From Gemmatimonadota bacterium (GTDB lineage Bacteria > Latescibacterota > UBA2968 > UBA8231), in contig JABHFS010000019.1 of the NCBI GenBank assembly GCA_018672475.1, positions 1-63,189 of the forward strand: a stretch of 63,189 nucleotides of DNA, read 5' to 3'. Shown in pieces: positions 36,564 through 44,977 of the stretch. Numbering within the stretch: the first letter of the stretch is position 1; each line of letters begins with the position of its first letter. The position numbers were made by a program, and so were the translations under genes. A model generated the notes under the pieces. The model was not told the DNA's origin, did not search any database, and saw nothing but the letters and a program-made list of their open reading frames with translations.

Positions 36564-37483
36564 TGAGAATCATGCAGCAGGAAGATTGCCGCAATGTGCT
36601 GGTTGTGGCTATAACACCGCGCACAGCGGATCGCGGTATTGATCTGGAAGGGATCAGCCGCAATGTTGGCTCCCTCTGTGAGGCGGGGGTCGATTTTATT
36701 ATGCCAGAGTGCGGCACGGGGTTGGTGTATGACGCGACCTTAACTGAATACGAAGCTGTTGTCGGTGCCTATGTAGATGCCGCAGCGGGGCGGGCCTTGA
36801 TTGTGCCGGGCATTGGCCCAGGCTACGGTCGTTCGCTGGAGATGGGGCAAATCGCAAGGTCGTTGCGGGTTGCCGGCGTGATGATTATGCCGATTGTCGG
36901 GCCAGCTTCGCCCAATGGCGTCGATCTTGGTTTACGCGATATCGCGGAAAAAACGCAATTGCCGACGATTCTTTACCAGCGCCGCCTCGATATTATGCCA
37001 GTGGACCAAGTCGTCGGCTTATGCGAGTTGGATGAGGTGGTCGGTCTCAAATACGCGGTCGACGATCTGTCGGTATTCAAGCAAATCGTCGATGGGGCTG
37101 GTGCCAGGGCGGCGATGGTCTGCGGGATGGCAGAGGAGCCGTGTATTGACTATATGACGGCCGGGGCGGTTGGTTTCAGCTCGGGTATGGCCAATTTTTC
37201 TCCTCGGATGAGTTTGGCGATCTTGCGGCGATTTGCTGCCGGCGATCGCGCCGGGGCCGAGCAGTTGTGCCAACAGATGGTGCCCTTTGAAGATTTTCGC
37301 GGGGAACGGGCGGCTCGTTATAGCTCTTCCGCGCTGCACGCGGCTATGGACCGGGCCGGTTTGGCTGGGGGGCCGGTAGTGCCCTTCGCCGAAGACGTGG
37401 CGGAAGAAGATCTTAGCCGTGTACACGCCTTGGTCGACGACATCATGCAAACGGAAGGTCAACTAAAAACGGAGGTGGTATGA
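36563..37483 (+). CDS. DapA/dihydrodipicolinate synthase family aldolase
   Basis: A 306-residue class I aldolase-type barrel. The Schiff-base Lys163 is in VVGLKYAVDD, and Tyr138 in ILYQRR fits the catalytic tyrosine. TPRTADRGIDLEGISRNV and MPECGTGLVYDATLTEYE are the family N-terminal blocks, the latter replacing the usual GTTGE with ECGTG. Members include DapA, N-acetylneuraminate lyase, KDG aldolase and keto-deoxy-glucarate dehydratase. In this sugar-acid context a KDG-type aldolase or dehydratase is likely. It overlaps the next gene by 4 bases. Confidence 0.87.
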   Translation: MRIMQQEDCRNVLVVAITPRTADRGIDLEGISRNVGSLCEAGVDFIMPECGTGLVYDATLTEYEAVVGAYVDAAAGRALIVPGIGPGYGRSLEMGQIARSLRVAGVMIMPIVGPASPNGVDLGLRDIAEKTQLPTILYQRRLDIMPVDQVVGLCELDEVVGLKYAVDDLSVFKQIVDGAGARAAMVCGMAEEPCIDYMTAGAVGFSSGMANFSPRMSLAILRRFAAGDRAGAEQLCQQMVPFEDFRGERAARYSSSALHAAMDRAGLAGGPVVPFAEDVAEEDLSRVHALVDDIMQTEGQLKTEVV

Positions 37484-38586
37484 GCGAGCAAAAAGTGCGC
37501 GTAGGACTGGTCGGGGTCGGTGGGGTATGTGCGGCGGTGCACTATCCGGGCTATCAGCAGATTGAAGGGGTTGAGATCGTCGGGATTTGCGAGCCGAGCG
37601 ACGGTTTGCGCGAACTGCGGCAAAAGGAATGGGGCATTGAGGCCGCCTATGCTCAGATTGAAGACTTATTGGCTGAAGTGAAGCCCGATGCGGTGTCGAT
37701 CGCCACGCCGAATGTCTATCATCAAGAATTGATCTACAAGGCGCTCGATGCGGGGTGTCATGTAATTTGCGAAAAGCCATTGGGCATGGATTACGCCCAA
37801 ACGCAGGCGATCTACGAACGCGGCAAGGCTTCGGGGCTGCGCCATATGACGGCGTTTACCTATCGCTTCGTACCGGCGATAAACTATATCCGCCACTTGG
37901 TGCAAAGCGGTGAGTTGGGGCAGATCCGCCATGCGCGTTTCCAGCGTTTACAGGATTGGGGGGAGCGGGCCATCGGCTGGCGGCAATACAAGGACCAGGC
38001 CGGATCGGGCGAACTAGGAGATATGGGCATCCACCGGCTCGATTTTGCCGAGGACCTATTGGGGCCGATCGCGTCGGTCTGTGGTGGGGCCAAGCAGTTA
38101 GTAACGCGCGACTTGACCAAGGAAGGCGAGGTTTGTCCGCCGCAGGATGTCGAGGATTGGATCGCCTGGATTGCTGAATTTGAGAACGGGGCTACGGGGG
38201 TTTTTGAAATGGGCAAACTGACGAAGGGCTTTGGTCCGGGTGGCGACCATGACCAGGCTGAGCTCAACGGCACGGACGCTTCCGCCGTTTATCGTCTACA
38301 CAATCCGCACGAGATTCTTTTCGCCCCTCGCGGCGAAGCTTACCAGGTTCGTCCTGTGCCCGAGGAATTTCTCAAGCGGCCCGGCGCCCCCCGCGATCCG
38401 GCCGTTGGTGATCCGGTGGTGACGTTTCGCTACGACCAGGCCTGGGAGTTTATCAGCGCGATCCGCGAAGAACGCGAATGTGTGCCTTCTTTTTATCACG
38501 GTATGCGGGCGCAGGCGGTTGCCGATTCGATTCTGGAGGCGGCGGCCGAGCGGAGGTGGATCGATATTCCCGATTGTCCCAGGTAA
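37480..38586 (+). CDS. Gfo/Idh/MocA family oxidoreductase
   Basis: A 368-residue protein of standard length. VRVGLVGVGGVCAAVHYPGY is the Rossmann signature, CEKPLGMDYAQTQ the EKP block and AGSGELGDMGIHRLDFAEDL the C-domain active-site helix with the conserved His. Start ATGAGC overlaps the aldolase stop. It is the fourth member of this family in the window and probably oxidises or reduces the keto sugar made or consumed by its neighbours. Substrate not known. Confidence 0.9.
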   Translation: MSEQKVRVGLVGVGGVCAAVHYPGYQQIEGVEIVGICEPSDGLRELRQKEWGIEAAYAQIEDLLAEVKPDAVSIATPNVYHQELIYKALDAGCHVICEKPLGMDYAQTQAIYERGKASGLRHMTAFTYRFVPAINYIRHLVQSGELGQIRHARFQRLQDWGERAIGWRQYKDQAGSGELGDMGIHRLDFAEDLLGPIASVCGGAKQLVTRDLTKEGEVCPPQDVEDWIAWIAEFENGATGVFEMGKLTKGFGPGGDHDQAELNGTDASAVYRLHNPHEILFAPRGEAYQVRPVPEEFLKRPGAPRDPAVGDPVVTFRYDQAWEFISAIREERECVPSFYHGMRAQAVADSILEAAAERRWIDIPDCPR

Positions 38587-38617
38587 TAAGTTGCCATACG
38601 ACAGGAGCTAATGTCAG

Positions 38618-39424
38618 ATGCGTACAGATCCCAACGCGTTATATCAAAGAGACGGCTTTTATATTCACGATCAGGCGGTGCTATCGCCTGAGGTGGTCGA
38701 TCCTGCGGTTGTCGGGATGGATGCAGTGCGCGGCGGAGAATACGATACCGGTGTACCGCCGCGGGCTTCGGCCTGGAGCCCGGGCGATGATGAGACGCTG
38801 CTGTGCAAAATAGAAAAGCCGCAGATCGCCAATCGCGCGATTATGGAATTGATCTTGGACCCTGCTCTCGCAGCATTGGCCGCCAAGGTCACGGGCGCGA
38901 AGTGGATCCAGGTCTGGTGGGTGCAGTTATTGTATAAACCCTCGAATGCGGCCGGTGCGACGAATGGGGTCAATGTGGGATGGCACCAGGACCGCAATTA
39001 TTGGGGGGCTTGGGAAGAGGGCAGCGAGCTTTTTACGGCTTGGGTGGGCTTGAGCGAGGTGGGGACGGATGCCGGGCCGATGAAATTTGTCGAAGGCTCC
39101 CATCGTTGGGGTTTATTGCAGGGCAGTGATTTTTTTGGCCAAGACTTAGACGGTGTGAAGAGCGAGATGAGCCTACCGGATGGAGTTGGATGGAAAGAGG
39201 CCTCGGCCACCATGCCAAAAGGGGGCGTAAGTTTCCACGATTGTCTGACGCTGCACGGCAGTGGGGCCAATGTTTCTGCTGGGCCTCGGCGCAGTTTAGC
39301 CATTCATATGCGCACGGATCAATCGCGTCCAGTCGATCATAAAAGGGCAGGCTTAACGGCCTATATCGATGATCCTGATTATTGCCCTGTGGTGTGGAAT
39401 AAGTCAACTTTGTATGATAAATGA
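38618..39424 (+). CDS. Phytanoyl-CoA dioxygenase (PhyH) family Fe(II)/2-oxoglutarate oxygenase
   Basis: A 268-residue protein of the PhyH superfamily. The iron ligands fit GWHQDRN (His123, Asp125) and a distal His213 in LTLHGSGANVS, with Arg224-Arg225 to bind 2-oxoglutarate. Start ATG at 38618 has AGGAG 10 bases upstream; a closer ATG at 38611 is out of frame. PhyH proteins are often amplified in Latescibacteria/Poribacteria-like genomes and hydroxylate lipids or small metabolites. It ends this operon before the AT-rich section. Confidence 0.88.
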   Translation: MRTDPNALYQRDGFYIHDQAVLSPEVVDPAVVGMDAVRGGEYDTGVPPRASAWSPGDDETLLCKIEKPQIANRAIMELILDPALAALAAKVTGAKWIQVWWVQLLYKPSNAAGATNGVNVGWHQDRNYWGAWEEGSELFTAWVGLSEVGTDAGPMKFVEGSHRWGLLQGSDFFGQDLDGVKSEMSLPDGVGWKEASATMPKGGVSFHDCLTLHGSGANVSAGPRRSLAIHMRTDQSRPVDHKRAGLTAYIDDPDYCPVVWNKSTLYDK

Positions 39425-39460
39425 GAAAAAGTAACGTAAGTCGTATCATTTTTGATAATT

Positions 39461-39490
39461 AAAGTATCATAAATGATACTTTTCTTAAGT
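39461..39490 (+). terminator. Stem-loop terminator after PhyH gene
   Basis: A perfect 9-base stem AAAGTATCA/TGATACTTT with a 4-base TAAA loop, followed by T-rich sequence. A weaker GTATCA/TGATA copy lies just upstream (39444-39457), so an operator for a nearby regulator is an alternative. Confidence 0.65.
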
Positions 39491-39581
39491 TTAATATAAT
39501 TAATATTTTACAAAAACATATAAGGTAATTTAATAGATTTTTCTGTGAAATAGTCTCTAAATTGAGAATTTATTGAACTTA

Positions 39582-39620
39582 GAGCCGAATGCCCTCGTGG
39601 TGTTCGGCTCTTTTATTTTG
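39582..39620 (+). terminator. Second rho-independent-like terminator in AT-rich spacer
   Basis: An 8-base stem GAGCCGAA/TTCGGCTC (39582-39589 and 39603-39610) followed by TTTTATTTTG. It stands isolated, 160 bases after the PhyH stop, so a small RNA or second stop for read-through may end here. Confidence 0.7.
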
Positions 39621-39676
39621 TATAAAACAATTATAAATATGCAGTTATAGGTTTATTGGTGGAAAAATAAAAAAGA

Positions 39677-39691
39677 TGGCACAAACTTTGC
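39677..39691 (+). promoter_or_regulatory. Consensus sigma-54 (-24/-12) promoter
   Basis: TGGCAC, five bases AAACT, then TTGC: this is the sigma-54 consensus with correct GG-to-GC spacing. Transcription would begin near 39703, 31 bases before the first micro-ORF. An enhancer-binding activator and upstream sites must exist; none is recognisable in the AT-rich sequence above. No gene for rpoN or an activator lies in the window. Confidence 0.8.
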
Positions 39692-39733
39692 GTAAGTAAG
39701 AATTGAACAAAATAACTTAAGGGAAATACAACA

Positions 39734-39856
39734 ATGGATACGCTAAGAGATGCCTTGGAAAATCGACCGAATCGCCAAGAAGATTGGTCGGTATGGCTGG
39801 AGATGGGATCGGCCGTAGTCGTGCTGGCTGTGGTAGCAGCAGTATTAGTTGCTTGA
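39734..39856 (+). CDS. Micro-ORF 1, single-TM protein
   Basis: A 40-residue ORF behind AAGGG (39719-39723). The first 18 residues are polar and charged (DTLRDALENRPNRQED). Residues 20-40 are hydrophobic (WLEMGSAVVVLAVVAAVLVA), suggesting a single membrane helix with cytosolic N-terminus. It is the first of three compact ORFs behind the sigma-54 promoter. No similarity to a known small subunit that I recognise. Confidence 0.65.
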   Translation: MDTLRDALENRPNRQEDWSVWLEMGSAVVVLAVVAAVLVA

Positions 39857-39882
39857 AGGTTGTTGGCAGAAGGAGCTTGCAG

Positions 39883-39990
39883 GTGTTGATACGAAAATCT
39901 GAAAAATGGCTTGAGGTTATGCTGCCCTATGTCACCCTGTTGTTAGCGTGGAAGATCGTCGGCGGCAGGGCAATAAATATTTTTATATAA
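39883..39990 (+). CDS. Micro-ORF 2, single-TM protein
   Basis: A 35-residue ORF from GTG at 39883, seven bases after AAGGAG (39870-39875). A basic-amphipathic start (LIRKSEKWLEV) is followed by the helix MLPYVTLLLAWKIVGG. It begins 26 bases after ORF 1. No known family. TTG alternatives exist nearby (39877, 39886), but the Shine-Dalgarno distance favours the GTG. Confidence 0.6.
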   Translation: MLIRKSEKWLEVMLPYVTLLLAWKIVGGRAINIFI

Positions 39991-40006
39991 AACAGGAGAT
40001 GAGAAG

Positions 40007-40108
40007 ATGAAGAATTCGAAGTTCGTTGATGTGCTTTTACAGGCAGTGTTGTTCGCCTTGCCGGCGATTTTGATCACGATAAGCTTCTACGATACCGGAC
40101 GGCTATAG
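40007..40108 (+). CDS. Micro-ORF 3, single-TM protein
   Basis: A 33-residue ORF behind AGGAG (39994-39998). A short basic head (MKNSKFVD) is followed by the hydrophobic LLQAVLFALPAILITISFY and the tail DTGRL. A terminator starts 25 bases after its stop. Three short ORFs each with a good ribosome site make a chance origin unlikely. Function unknown. Confidence 0.65.
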   Translation: MKNSKFVDVLLQAVLFALPAILITISFYDTGRL

Positions 40109-40121
40109 AATAATCCACTAC

Positions 40122-40907
40122 CTATGTGGACTGGGGCACGGCTTTAGGGCTGTGCCCCTTTTTTCTGTCTATTACGCGATGTTCAACAAAGCGCCGGATG
40201 CTGGAAAAAAGCAGATCGGCATCGGGTTCGGCACTGAGGATGTGGTTCGAATTGTGCAGTAGGGTGAGGCCCTTCTTTTCGCTACCGATCTGGTTGTAGA
40301 TCGCGAAACCGGAGTCCGGTTCGACCGTACGGTCCCGCATGCCCATATAGATTCGGCAGGGCGTTGTGATATGCGGTAGCCGGGGACGGACCTCGCGGAT
40401 AAGGCGGTATAATTCGCCGAGCGCTGCCACCGGCATGGCCGGGTAGCTGAAAAGGCCGTGCTGCTCGTAGTATTGCAAGGTGGCCGGTGATTTGGCGATC
40501 TTGCGGATCAATACGCGCAGCCAAGGCGCTAGAAAAAGAAAGCGGGAGCGGACCTGGAACGAGGGAGCCAGTAAACAGAGACCGGCAAGCGGCCGTTCGC
40601 TGGCGAGTTGGCAGCACAGCACGCCGCCCATCGACAGGCCGATTGCGACAATTTGTTCGCAGTGTTCAGCAAGTTCCCGATAGCCGGATAACACGCTTTC
40701 GTGCCAGGCGTGTCGGGTAGTGCGGGCGAGGTCGTCGAGATGTGTTCCGTGACCGGCAAGACGTACCCCTTGGATACTGAAGCCGGCTTGGTGAAGGTGG
40801 TCGCCTAGGGGGCGCAGTTCCGTCGGAGAGGCGGTAAATCCGTGCACGAGCAATACGCCCACCGATCCTCCTGCGAGGTGGTAGGCGGGCACGCGTATAT
40901 CACTCAC
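40122..40907 (-). CDS. Alpha/beta hydrolase, carboxylesterase/monoacylglycerol lipase type
   Basis: I choose the GTG start at 40907, overlapping the Lnt stop by 8 bases, which gives 261 residues; the longer start at 40958 would add 17 non-family residues encoded inside lnt. GVLLVHGFTASPTELRPL is the oxyanion block, IGLSMGGVL the nucleophile elbow, MRDRTVEPDSG the Asp region and LHNSNHIL the catalytic His. It resembles Est30-like carboxylesterases that hydrolyse short-chain esters or monoglycerides. Cytoplasmic. It is coupled to Lnt, so lipid-related hydrolysis is plausible. Confidence 0.85.
   Translation of the reverse strand: MSDIRVPAYHLAGGSVGVLLVHGFTASPTELRPLGDHLHQAGFSIQGVRLAGHGTHLDDLARTTRHAWHESVLSGYRELAEHCEQIVAIGLSMGGVLCCQLASERPLAGLCLLAPSFQVRSRFLFLAPWLRVLIRKIAKSPATLQYYEQHGLFSYPAMPVAALGELYRLIREVRPRLPHITTPCRIYMGMRDRTVEPDSGFAIYNQIGSEKKGLTLLHNSNHILSAEPDADLLFSSIRRFVEHRVIDRKKGHSPKAVPQST
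40133..40164 (+). terminator. Rho-independent terminator for the micro-ORF operon
   Basis: A 10-base stem (40133-40142 with 40149-40158, one wobble) and a six-T run. It lies inside the 3' coding end of the opposite-strand esterase, whose stop is at 40122. Confidence 0.8.
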
Positions 40908-42435
40908 GGTGCATTTTGTGTCGCAAAAGGGTGGTGGCGAGGAAGAGCGCGCAGGCAATCAATAGCACATCACCAAAACGCGAATAGATCGTTTGCTCCT
41001 GGTGCAGGGGTACGTCGACGCTGAAGGTTTCCGTGGTAAAAAGCTCGGTGGCATAGGGGGTACGTCCGCTGGCTTCGATCATGCCGGAGATGCCGGTATT
41101 TGCCGCGCGCACCACCGTGCGGCCGCTTTCGACGGCCCGCAACACGACCTGTGCCCAGTGTTGGTGCGGTGCAGTGGTGGTGCCAAACCAGGCGTCGTTG
41201 GTGGTGTTGACGAGAAAATCGGGATTTTGCTGCATTAGCGCCCGGGTAATTTCGGGGAAGATCGATTCATAACAAATAAAGACCCCAAACGAAATCTCGC
41301 TGCCTGGCAGGGTGAGGGCTTTGTGTCGTTCGCCGTGGGTAAAGGCACCACTTTCCGCCGTCAGGCCTTCTAGGTATTGAAAGAGCCATGGGAAGGGCAG
41401 GAATTCGCCGAAGGGGACGAGGTGGACCTTGTCTGCAGAATCGGCAATTTTGCCGGTTGCATCCACTAGAAACGCGCGGTTGTAGGTCGGCGCGTGATTG
41501 TCTTGGTAGCTTCCTTTGAGGCTGCCGACCAGAATCGGTGTGCGTAACTCGATGGCCAAGTCTGTTATCGAATCGGTAAAGGGGGCGTAAAAGGGATCGC
41601 CAAAATAGAGCGGCAAGGCTGTTTCCGGGTAGAGGATCAAGTCAGGTTGCTCTGCTATCGCCAGTTGGCGGGTGAGCTCGGCGTAGTGATTCGTAGTCCA
41701 GCTAAGGCGGTTCACCTTCCACTTGCGGTCTTGGGAGATATTCCCCTGGACGACCCCGACCTTCAGGCTCGGCGGCTGTTGGTCTTCGAAGCTGTGTAGG
41801 CGGTAGAGGCCCCAAAGATGGATCGAGGCCAATAGCACCAGCGGTACTGCGAGATATGGAGCGATGGTGCGGTGCCAGAGTGCCTGCGCCAGCGCCGCGT
41901 TGAACAGGACGATAAGGAAGCTCAGGCCGTAGACTCCGGTGATGGCGCTGAATTGCAGCAGAGGCAGATTGAGATATTGAGAGTAACCCAGTAGTTGCCA
42001 GGGAAAGCCGCTGATCATCCAGCTTTGCACCCATTCCAACAGGACCCAAATACTTGCGGCTTTCCAGGCGAAGAGCGGCGATTTGAAGTCGAGTCGGATG
42101 CAGGCTGCCGTAAAGCAGGCGACATAGAGCGCCATGTAGAGTATGAGCAGGATCGTGGTGGAAGCGGCTTCGATCAGCGAGAGGTTGCCGTAGAGTTGTA
42201 AGGTTTCGCTAATCCAGTAGGCCCGACCGCCCCCCCAAGCGATGCCGGAGATAAGGCCGAGTGAAAAATGTTGCGCAGTGGGTAGCCAATGGCGGGCTAA
42301 AAGCAAGGGTAATAGGCAAAGCCAAGCAAGAAAATAATAATCGAATTTAGGGATGCTAAGCGTAAAGATCAGGCCCGATAGCAAGCCCGGGACGAGCAAG
42401 GGAAAGCGGAAAAGCGATGATCGCCACAGCTGCAA
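40900..42435 (-). CDS. lnt: Apolipoprotein N-acyltransferase
   Basis: With the TTG start at 42435 the product is 511 residues, as in E. coli, and has AAGGG seven bases upstream; a TTG at 42498 would overlap the previous gene more. About six N-terminal membrane helices are followed by a periplasmic nitrilase domain. The catalytic Glu is in ILYPETALPL, the Lys in DKVHLVPFGE and the Cys in VFICYESIFPE. RAVESGRTVVRAANTGISG is the family C-terminal block. It adds the third acyl chain to lipoproteins such as those at 11515, 12052 and 17765. Confidence 0.95.
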   Translation of the reverse strand: MQLWRSSLFRFPLLVPGLLSGLIFTLSIPKFDYYFLAWLCLLPLLLARHWLPTAQHFSLGLISGIAWGGGRAYWISETLQLYGNLSLIEAASTTILLILYMALYVACFTAACIRLDFKSPLFAWKAASIWVLLEWVQSWMISGFPWQLLGYSQYLNLPLLQFSAITGVYGLSFLIVLFNAALAQALWHRTIAPYLAVPLVLLASIHLWGLYRLHSFEDQQPPSLKVGVVQGNISQDRKWKVNRLSWTTNHYAELTRQLAIAEQPDLILYPETALPLYFGDPFYAPFTDSITDLAIELRTPILVGSLKGSYQDNHAPTYNRAFLVDATGKIADSADKVHLVPFGEFLPFPWLFQYLEGLTAESGAFTHGERHKALTLPGSEISFGVFICYESIFPEITRALMQQNPDFLVNTTNDAWFGTTTAPHQHWAQVVLRAVESGRTVVRAANTGISGMIEASGRTPYATELFTTETFSVDVPLHQEQTIYSRFGDVLLIACALFLATTLLRHKMHRE

Positions 42436-42436
42436 T

Positions 42437-42763
42437 TCAGCGCCCTTGGTGCCAATCTTCGAGACCGTTGCGCAGCTTTTGCAATCCACTTTCTTCAAAG
42501 ACGGCCATTTCCTCCCGGGAAATGCCCATGCGTGAAGCGGCTTGGCCGGGGGACTGTTTGTGCTGGTAGCGCAGTTCGATGGTGCGCATCTCGTCGTCGG
42601 TCAACTTTTGCAGTGCCCGATGCACGAGTTGCCGTAACTCCTGTGCTTCAAGACGGTCTTGCGCGTCTTGCGGGATGAGCAGCGAGATAAAACGCTCGTC
42701 GAAATTGGTGCGTTCGGGCGGGGCATTGGTAATGCTGTCGGGGATTTTTTTGTAGATGGCCAT
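42437..42763 (-). CDS. Small protein with sigma-70 region-4-like HTH
   Basis: I start at ATG 42763, giving 108 residues. Residues about 50-105 (LVHRALQKLTDDEMRTIE, YQHKQSPGQAASRMGISREE and EESGLQKLRNGL) have the sigma-70 region 4 pattern, including the AASRMGISREE helix-turn-helix. There is no recognisable region 2. It may be an anti-sigma, truncated sigma or DNA-binding regulator. Its stop lies just before the lnt start. There is no strong Shine-Dalgarno. It is the only recognisable regulator-like protein between 1 and 46 kb. Confidence 0.65.
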   Translation of the reverse strand: MAIYKKIPDSITNAPPERTNFDERFISLLIPQDAQDRLEAQELRQLVHRALQKLTDDEMRTIELRYQHKQSPGQAASRMGISREEMAVFEESGLQKLRNGLEDWHQGR

Positions 42764-43034
42764 AGCAGTCGATTTGCGATCCAATATTTGTAAAAAATAA
42801 AATCAGGAAGCCGCTTGTGGTTCCCGGGGAAAACCGGCCGGCGGGATGGAAATATCGCTGACTAGTCTTAGCAAAAGATATGGTTTGACCGCATATTTTT
42901 GCAAACCCTAACAAAAAAGATGGGCTTTACCTGGGGTGCCGATTTGATGCTCTTGGGTGAAATTTGCAATGGCTCAAGGTCGGCGCAATCGTTATTTTCA
43001 CCTCAATTCACCCACAGGTATAAAACGAGGTCCT

Positions 43035-43118
43035 ATGAGCAACATCCGCAATGCAGAGCATCGATATTTAGACGATCCTTTAGACGATTATGCACATTGT
43101 CCCAGCGGGGCCCTATGA
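43035..43118 (+). CDS. Very small ORF overlapping LamG-propeller gene
   Basis: 27 codons (MSNIRNAEHRYLDD start) behind GAGG; the stop TGA overlaps the next ATG. It could be a translated leader for the LamG gene or chance. The composition is acidic with no membrane segment. Low confidence. Confidence 0.35.
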   Translation: MSNIRNAEHRYLDDPLDDYAHCPSGAL

Positions 43119-44731
43119 CCGCTGAACTTGTGGGCCATTGGCCGCTCGCTGGGGATACCCTCGATGTATCGGGTAAGGAGAACCACGGTGAGAATCGCAG
43201 CGTTGATTTGACGGGGCAGGGGCCGGCAGGGCAAAAAAATGGCGCGGCCATTTTTGATGGTCGGCTCAGTGAGATCTTGGTGCCGGACAGTCCGTCGCTG
43301 CACACTGGCACCGAGGATTTTTCGATTGCCGCGCATATTTATACCGAGGCGGATATCGACGACCCCATCGGCGATATCGTCTGCAAGTTTGATCCAGCGC
43401 ATCGCAACGGCTTTAGTCTAGGGTTAAAACGGCACTCTGCCGCCTGCACTAGTTTATCGAATTACCGCAATCTGCATTTTGGCATAGACGATGGCCGAAT
43501 TGACGAGATGTGGGCCGATTGTGGACAGCCCGGTGAGGGATTATTTGTAATGGCATTGGCCGTGCACGAGGGCCATCTCTACGCCGGGACCTGCGAGTCG
43601 GCGGCTGATAGCGCCGGCCATGTCTTGCGCTACATGGGCAATGGTCGCTGGGAAGATCTGGGCTCGCCGGACGGGGCGAACGCAGTGATGAGCCTCGCGC
43701 CTTATCAGGGGGCGCTCTACGCCGGCACAGGTCGGCTCAAGCTCCTAGGCTCGTCCCTGCCCCCGTCGAGTAACGATAACGAAGGGGGAGGGGTCTTTCG
43801 CCTTGAGGGCGATCGCTGGGTGAGCTGCGGGAAAATGGGCGGGGAGCGCGGTGCCTACGCCGAATACTGCCATGATACGGTGCATGCCCTTGAGGTGTTT
43901 CAAGGGCGGCTCTATGGTGTGGGCTTGTATGCCCAGGGCTTGTTTCGCTATGAGGGCGGTTGTGACTGGACGGATTGCGGTAGCCATGGGAGCCGCCTAA
44001 TGACGTTGGGCACTTTTCGCGGTGATTTGCACGTGCTGGAAAATGGCAGTGGGGTCTACCGCTTTAGCAGCGGTGAGGACTGGACGAAATGGACGCGTAT
44101 GGCGGCGCTGCCCGGTGTCACACAGGTCTATTCGATGGCGGTTTATGAGGGCAGTATGGTGGTCGGGACCTGGCCGGAGGCGCGGGTTTTTCGCTGGGCG
44201 GCCAATGGCGAGTGGATTGATATGGGGCGCTTGGGCGAAGAGCTTGAAGTAATGGGCATGGCTGTCTACAATAGCACGCTCTATGCCGGCACCTTGCCGC
44301 TGGGGCAGGTGTACCGCTACGATGGGAATGGTCACTGGACGTGTACCGGGCAACTCGACACCACGCCCGATGTTAAGTTCCGCCGCGCGTGGTCGACGGC
44401 GGTCTATGACGGCAAGCTCTACTTCGGCACCTTGCCGGCGGGGCGGGTGATGTCGTTGGAGGCGGGGCGCAGTGCTACGCTGGACAGTGCCTTGGCACCG
44501 GGGTGGCGGCATCTGGCCGCCGTGCGCAGCGCAGGGATGTTGACGGTATATGTCGACGGCGAAGCAGTGGCCGAATCTTCTGAGTTCGCGGCGGCTGACT
44601 ACGATTTGCGCAATAGCCAGCCACTGCGCATTGGTTGCGGTCAACACGATTATTTTACTGGGCGTATTGCCGATGTACAGATCTATCGTGGCGCTTTGCG
44701 GGCAGATGAAGTGCGGGGGATTGCAGGCTGA
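43115..44731 (+). CDS. LamG/concanavalin-like protein with inserted beta-propeller
   Basis: Start at 43115 (MTAELVGHWPLAG) after GGGG, giving 538 residues; the upstream frame is unlikely. The first 120 residues have LamG-like strands (VGHWPLAGDTLDVSGKENHG, GAAIFDGRLSEILVP, HTGTEDFSIAAHIYTE). The last 90 complete this fold (WRHLAAVRSAGMLTVYVDG, QPLRIGCGQHDYFTGRIAD, IYRGALRADEVRG). Between them about six repeats of the form ...VYxGxLYAGT... read as a six- or seven-bladed propeller. I see no signal peptide. It may bind glycan. No enzyme motif visible. Confidence 0.8.
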   Translation: MTAELVGHWPLAGDTLDVSGKENHGENRSVDLTGQGPAGQKNGAAIFDGRLSEILVPDSPSLHTGTEDFSIAAHIYTEADIDDPIGDIVCKFDPAHRNGFSLGLKRHSAACTSLSNYRNLHFGIDDGRIDEMWADCGQPGEGLFVMALAVHEGHLYAGTCESAADSAGHVLRYMGNGRWEDLGSPDGANAVMSLAPYQGALYAGTGRLKLLGSSLPPSSNDNEGGGVFRLEGDRWVSCGKMGGERGAYAEYCHDTVHALEVFQGRLYGVGLYAQGLFRYEGGCDWTDCGSHGSRLMTLGTFRGDLHVLENGSGVYRFSSGEDWTKWTRMAALPGVTQVYSMAVYEGSMVVGTWPEARVFRWAANGEWIDMGRLGEELEVMGMAVYNSTLYAGTLPLGQVYRYDGNGHWTCTGQLDTTPDVKFRRAWSTAVYDGKLYFGTLPAGRVMSLEAGRSATLDSALAPGWRHLAAVRSAGMLTVYVDGEAVAESSEFAAADYDLRNSQPLRIGCGQHDYFTGRIADVQIYRGALRADEVRGIAG

Positions 44732-44732
44732 T

Positions 44733-44811
44733 CAAGTTTACTCGGCGGCGGCTCGGTCGGCAGACCGAGCCCTTGTAGATAACGCCGAATCGACGTAGGG
44801 TCGGCGCGGGC
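44733..44811 (-). pseudogene. Possible transposase C-terminal remnant (IS91-like)
   Basis: On the minus strand one frame reads ADPTSIRRYLQGLGLPTEPP, which resembles the C-terminal LxHLGLPTxPP part of IS91-type transposases. It is only about 26 codons long and not flanked by recognisable ends, so it may be coincidence. Confidence 0.25.
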
Positions 44812-44977
44812 GAGACGTCAGGCGCCAGGTGCGGCGGTGGGCGAACTAGGCACGATCTTGCTCCGGTCGCAGGCATTGGTTGCCAACGCACCAGACTGAG
44901 TCGGAGACGGTGGGATGAGGGCGGTTAGTTTTTTAGCCCGATCCGCGCAGTATTGCGTTGCTGGACAACAAGGTTGA

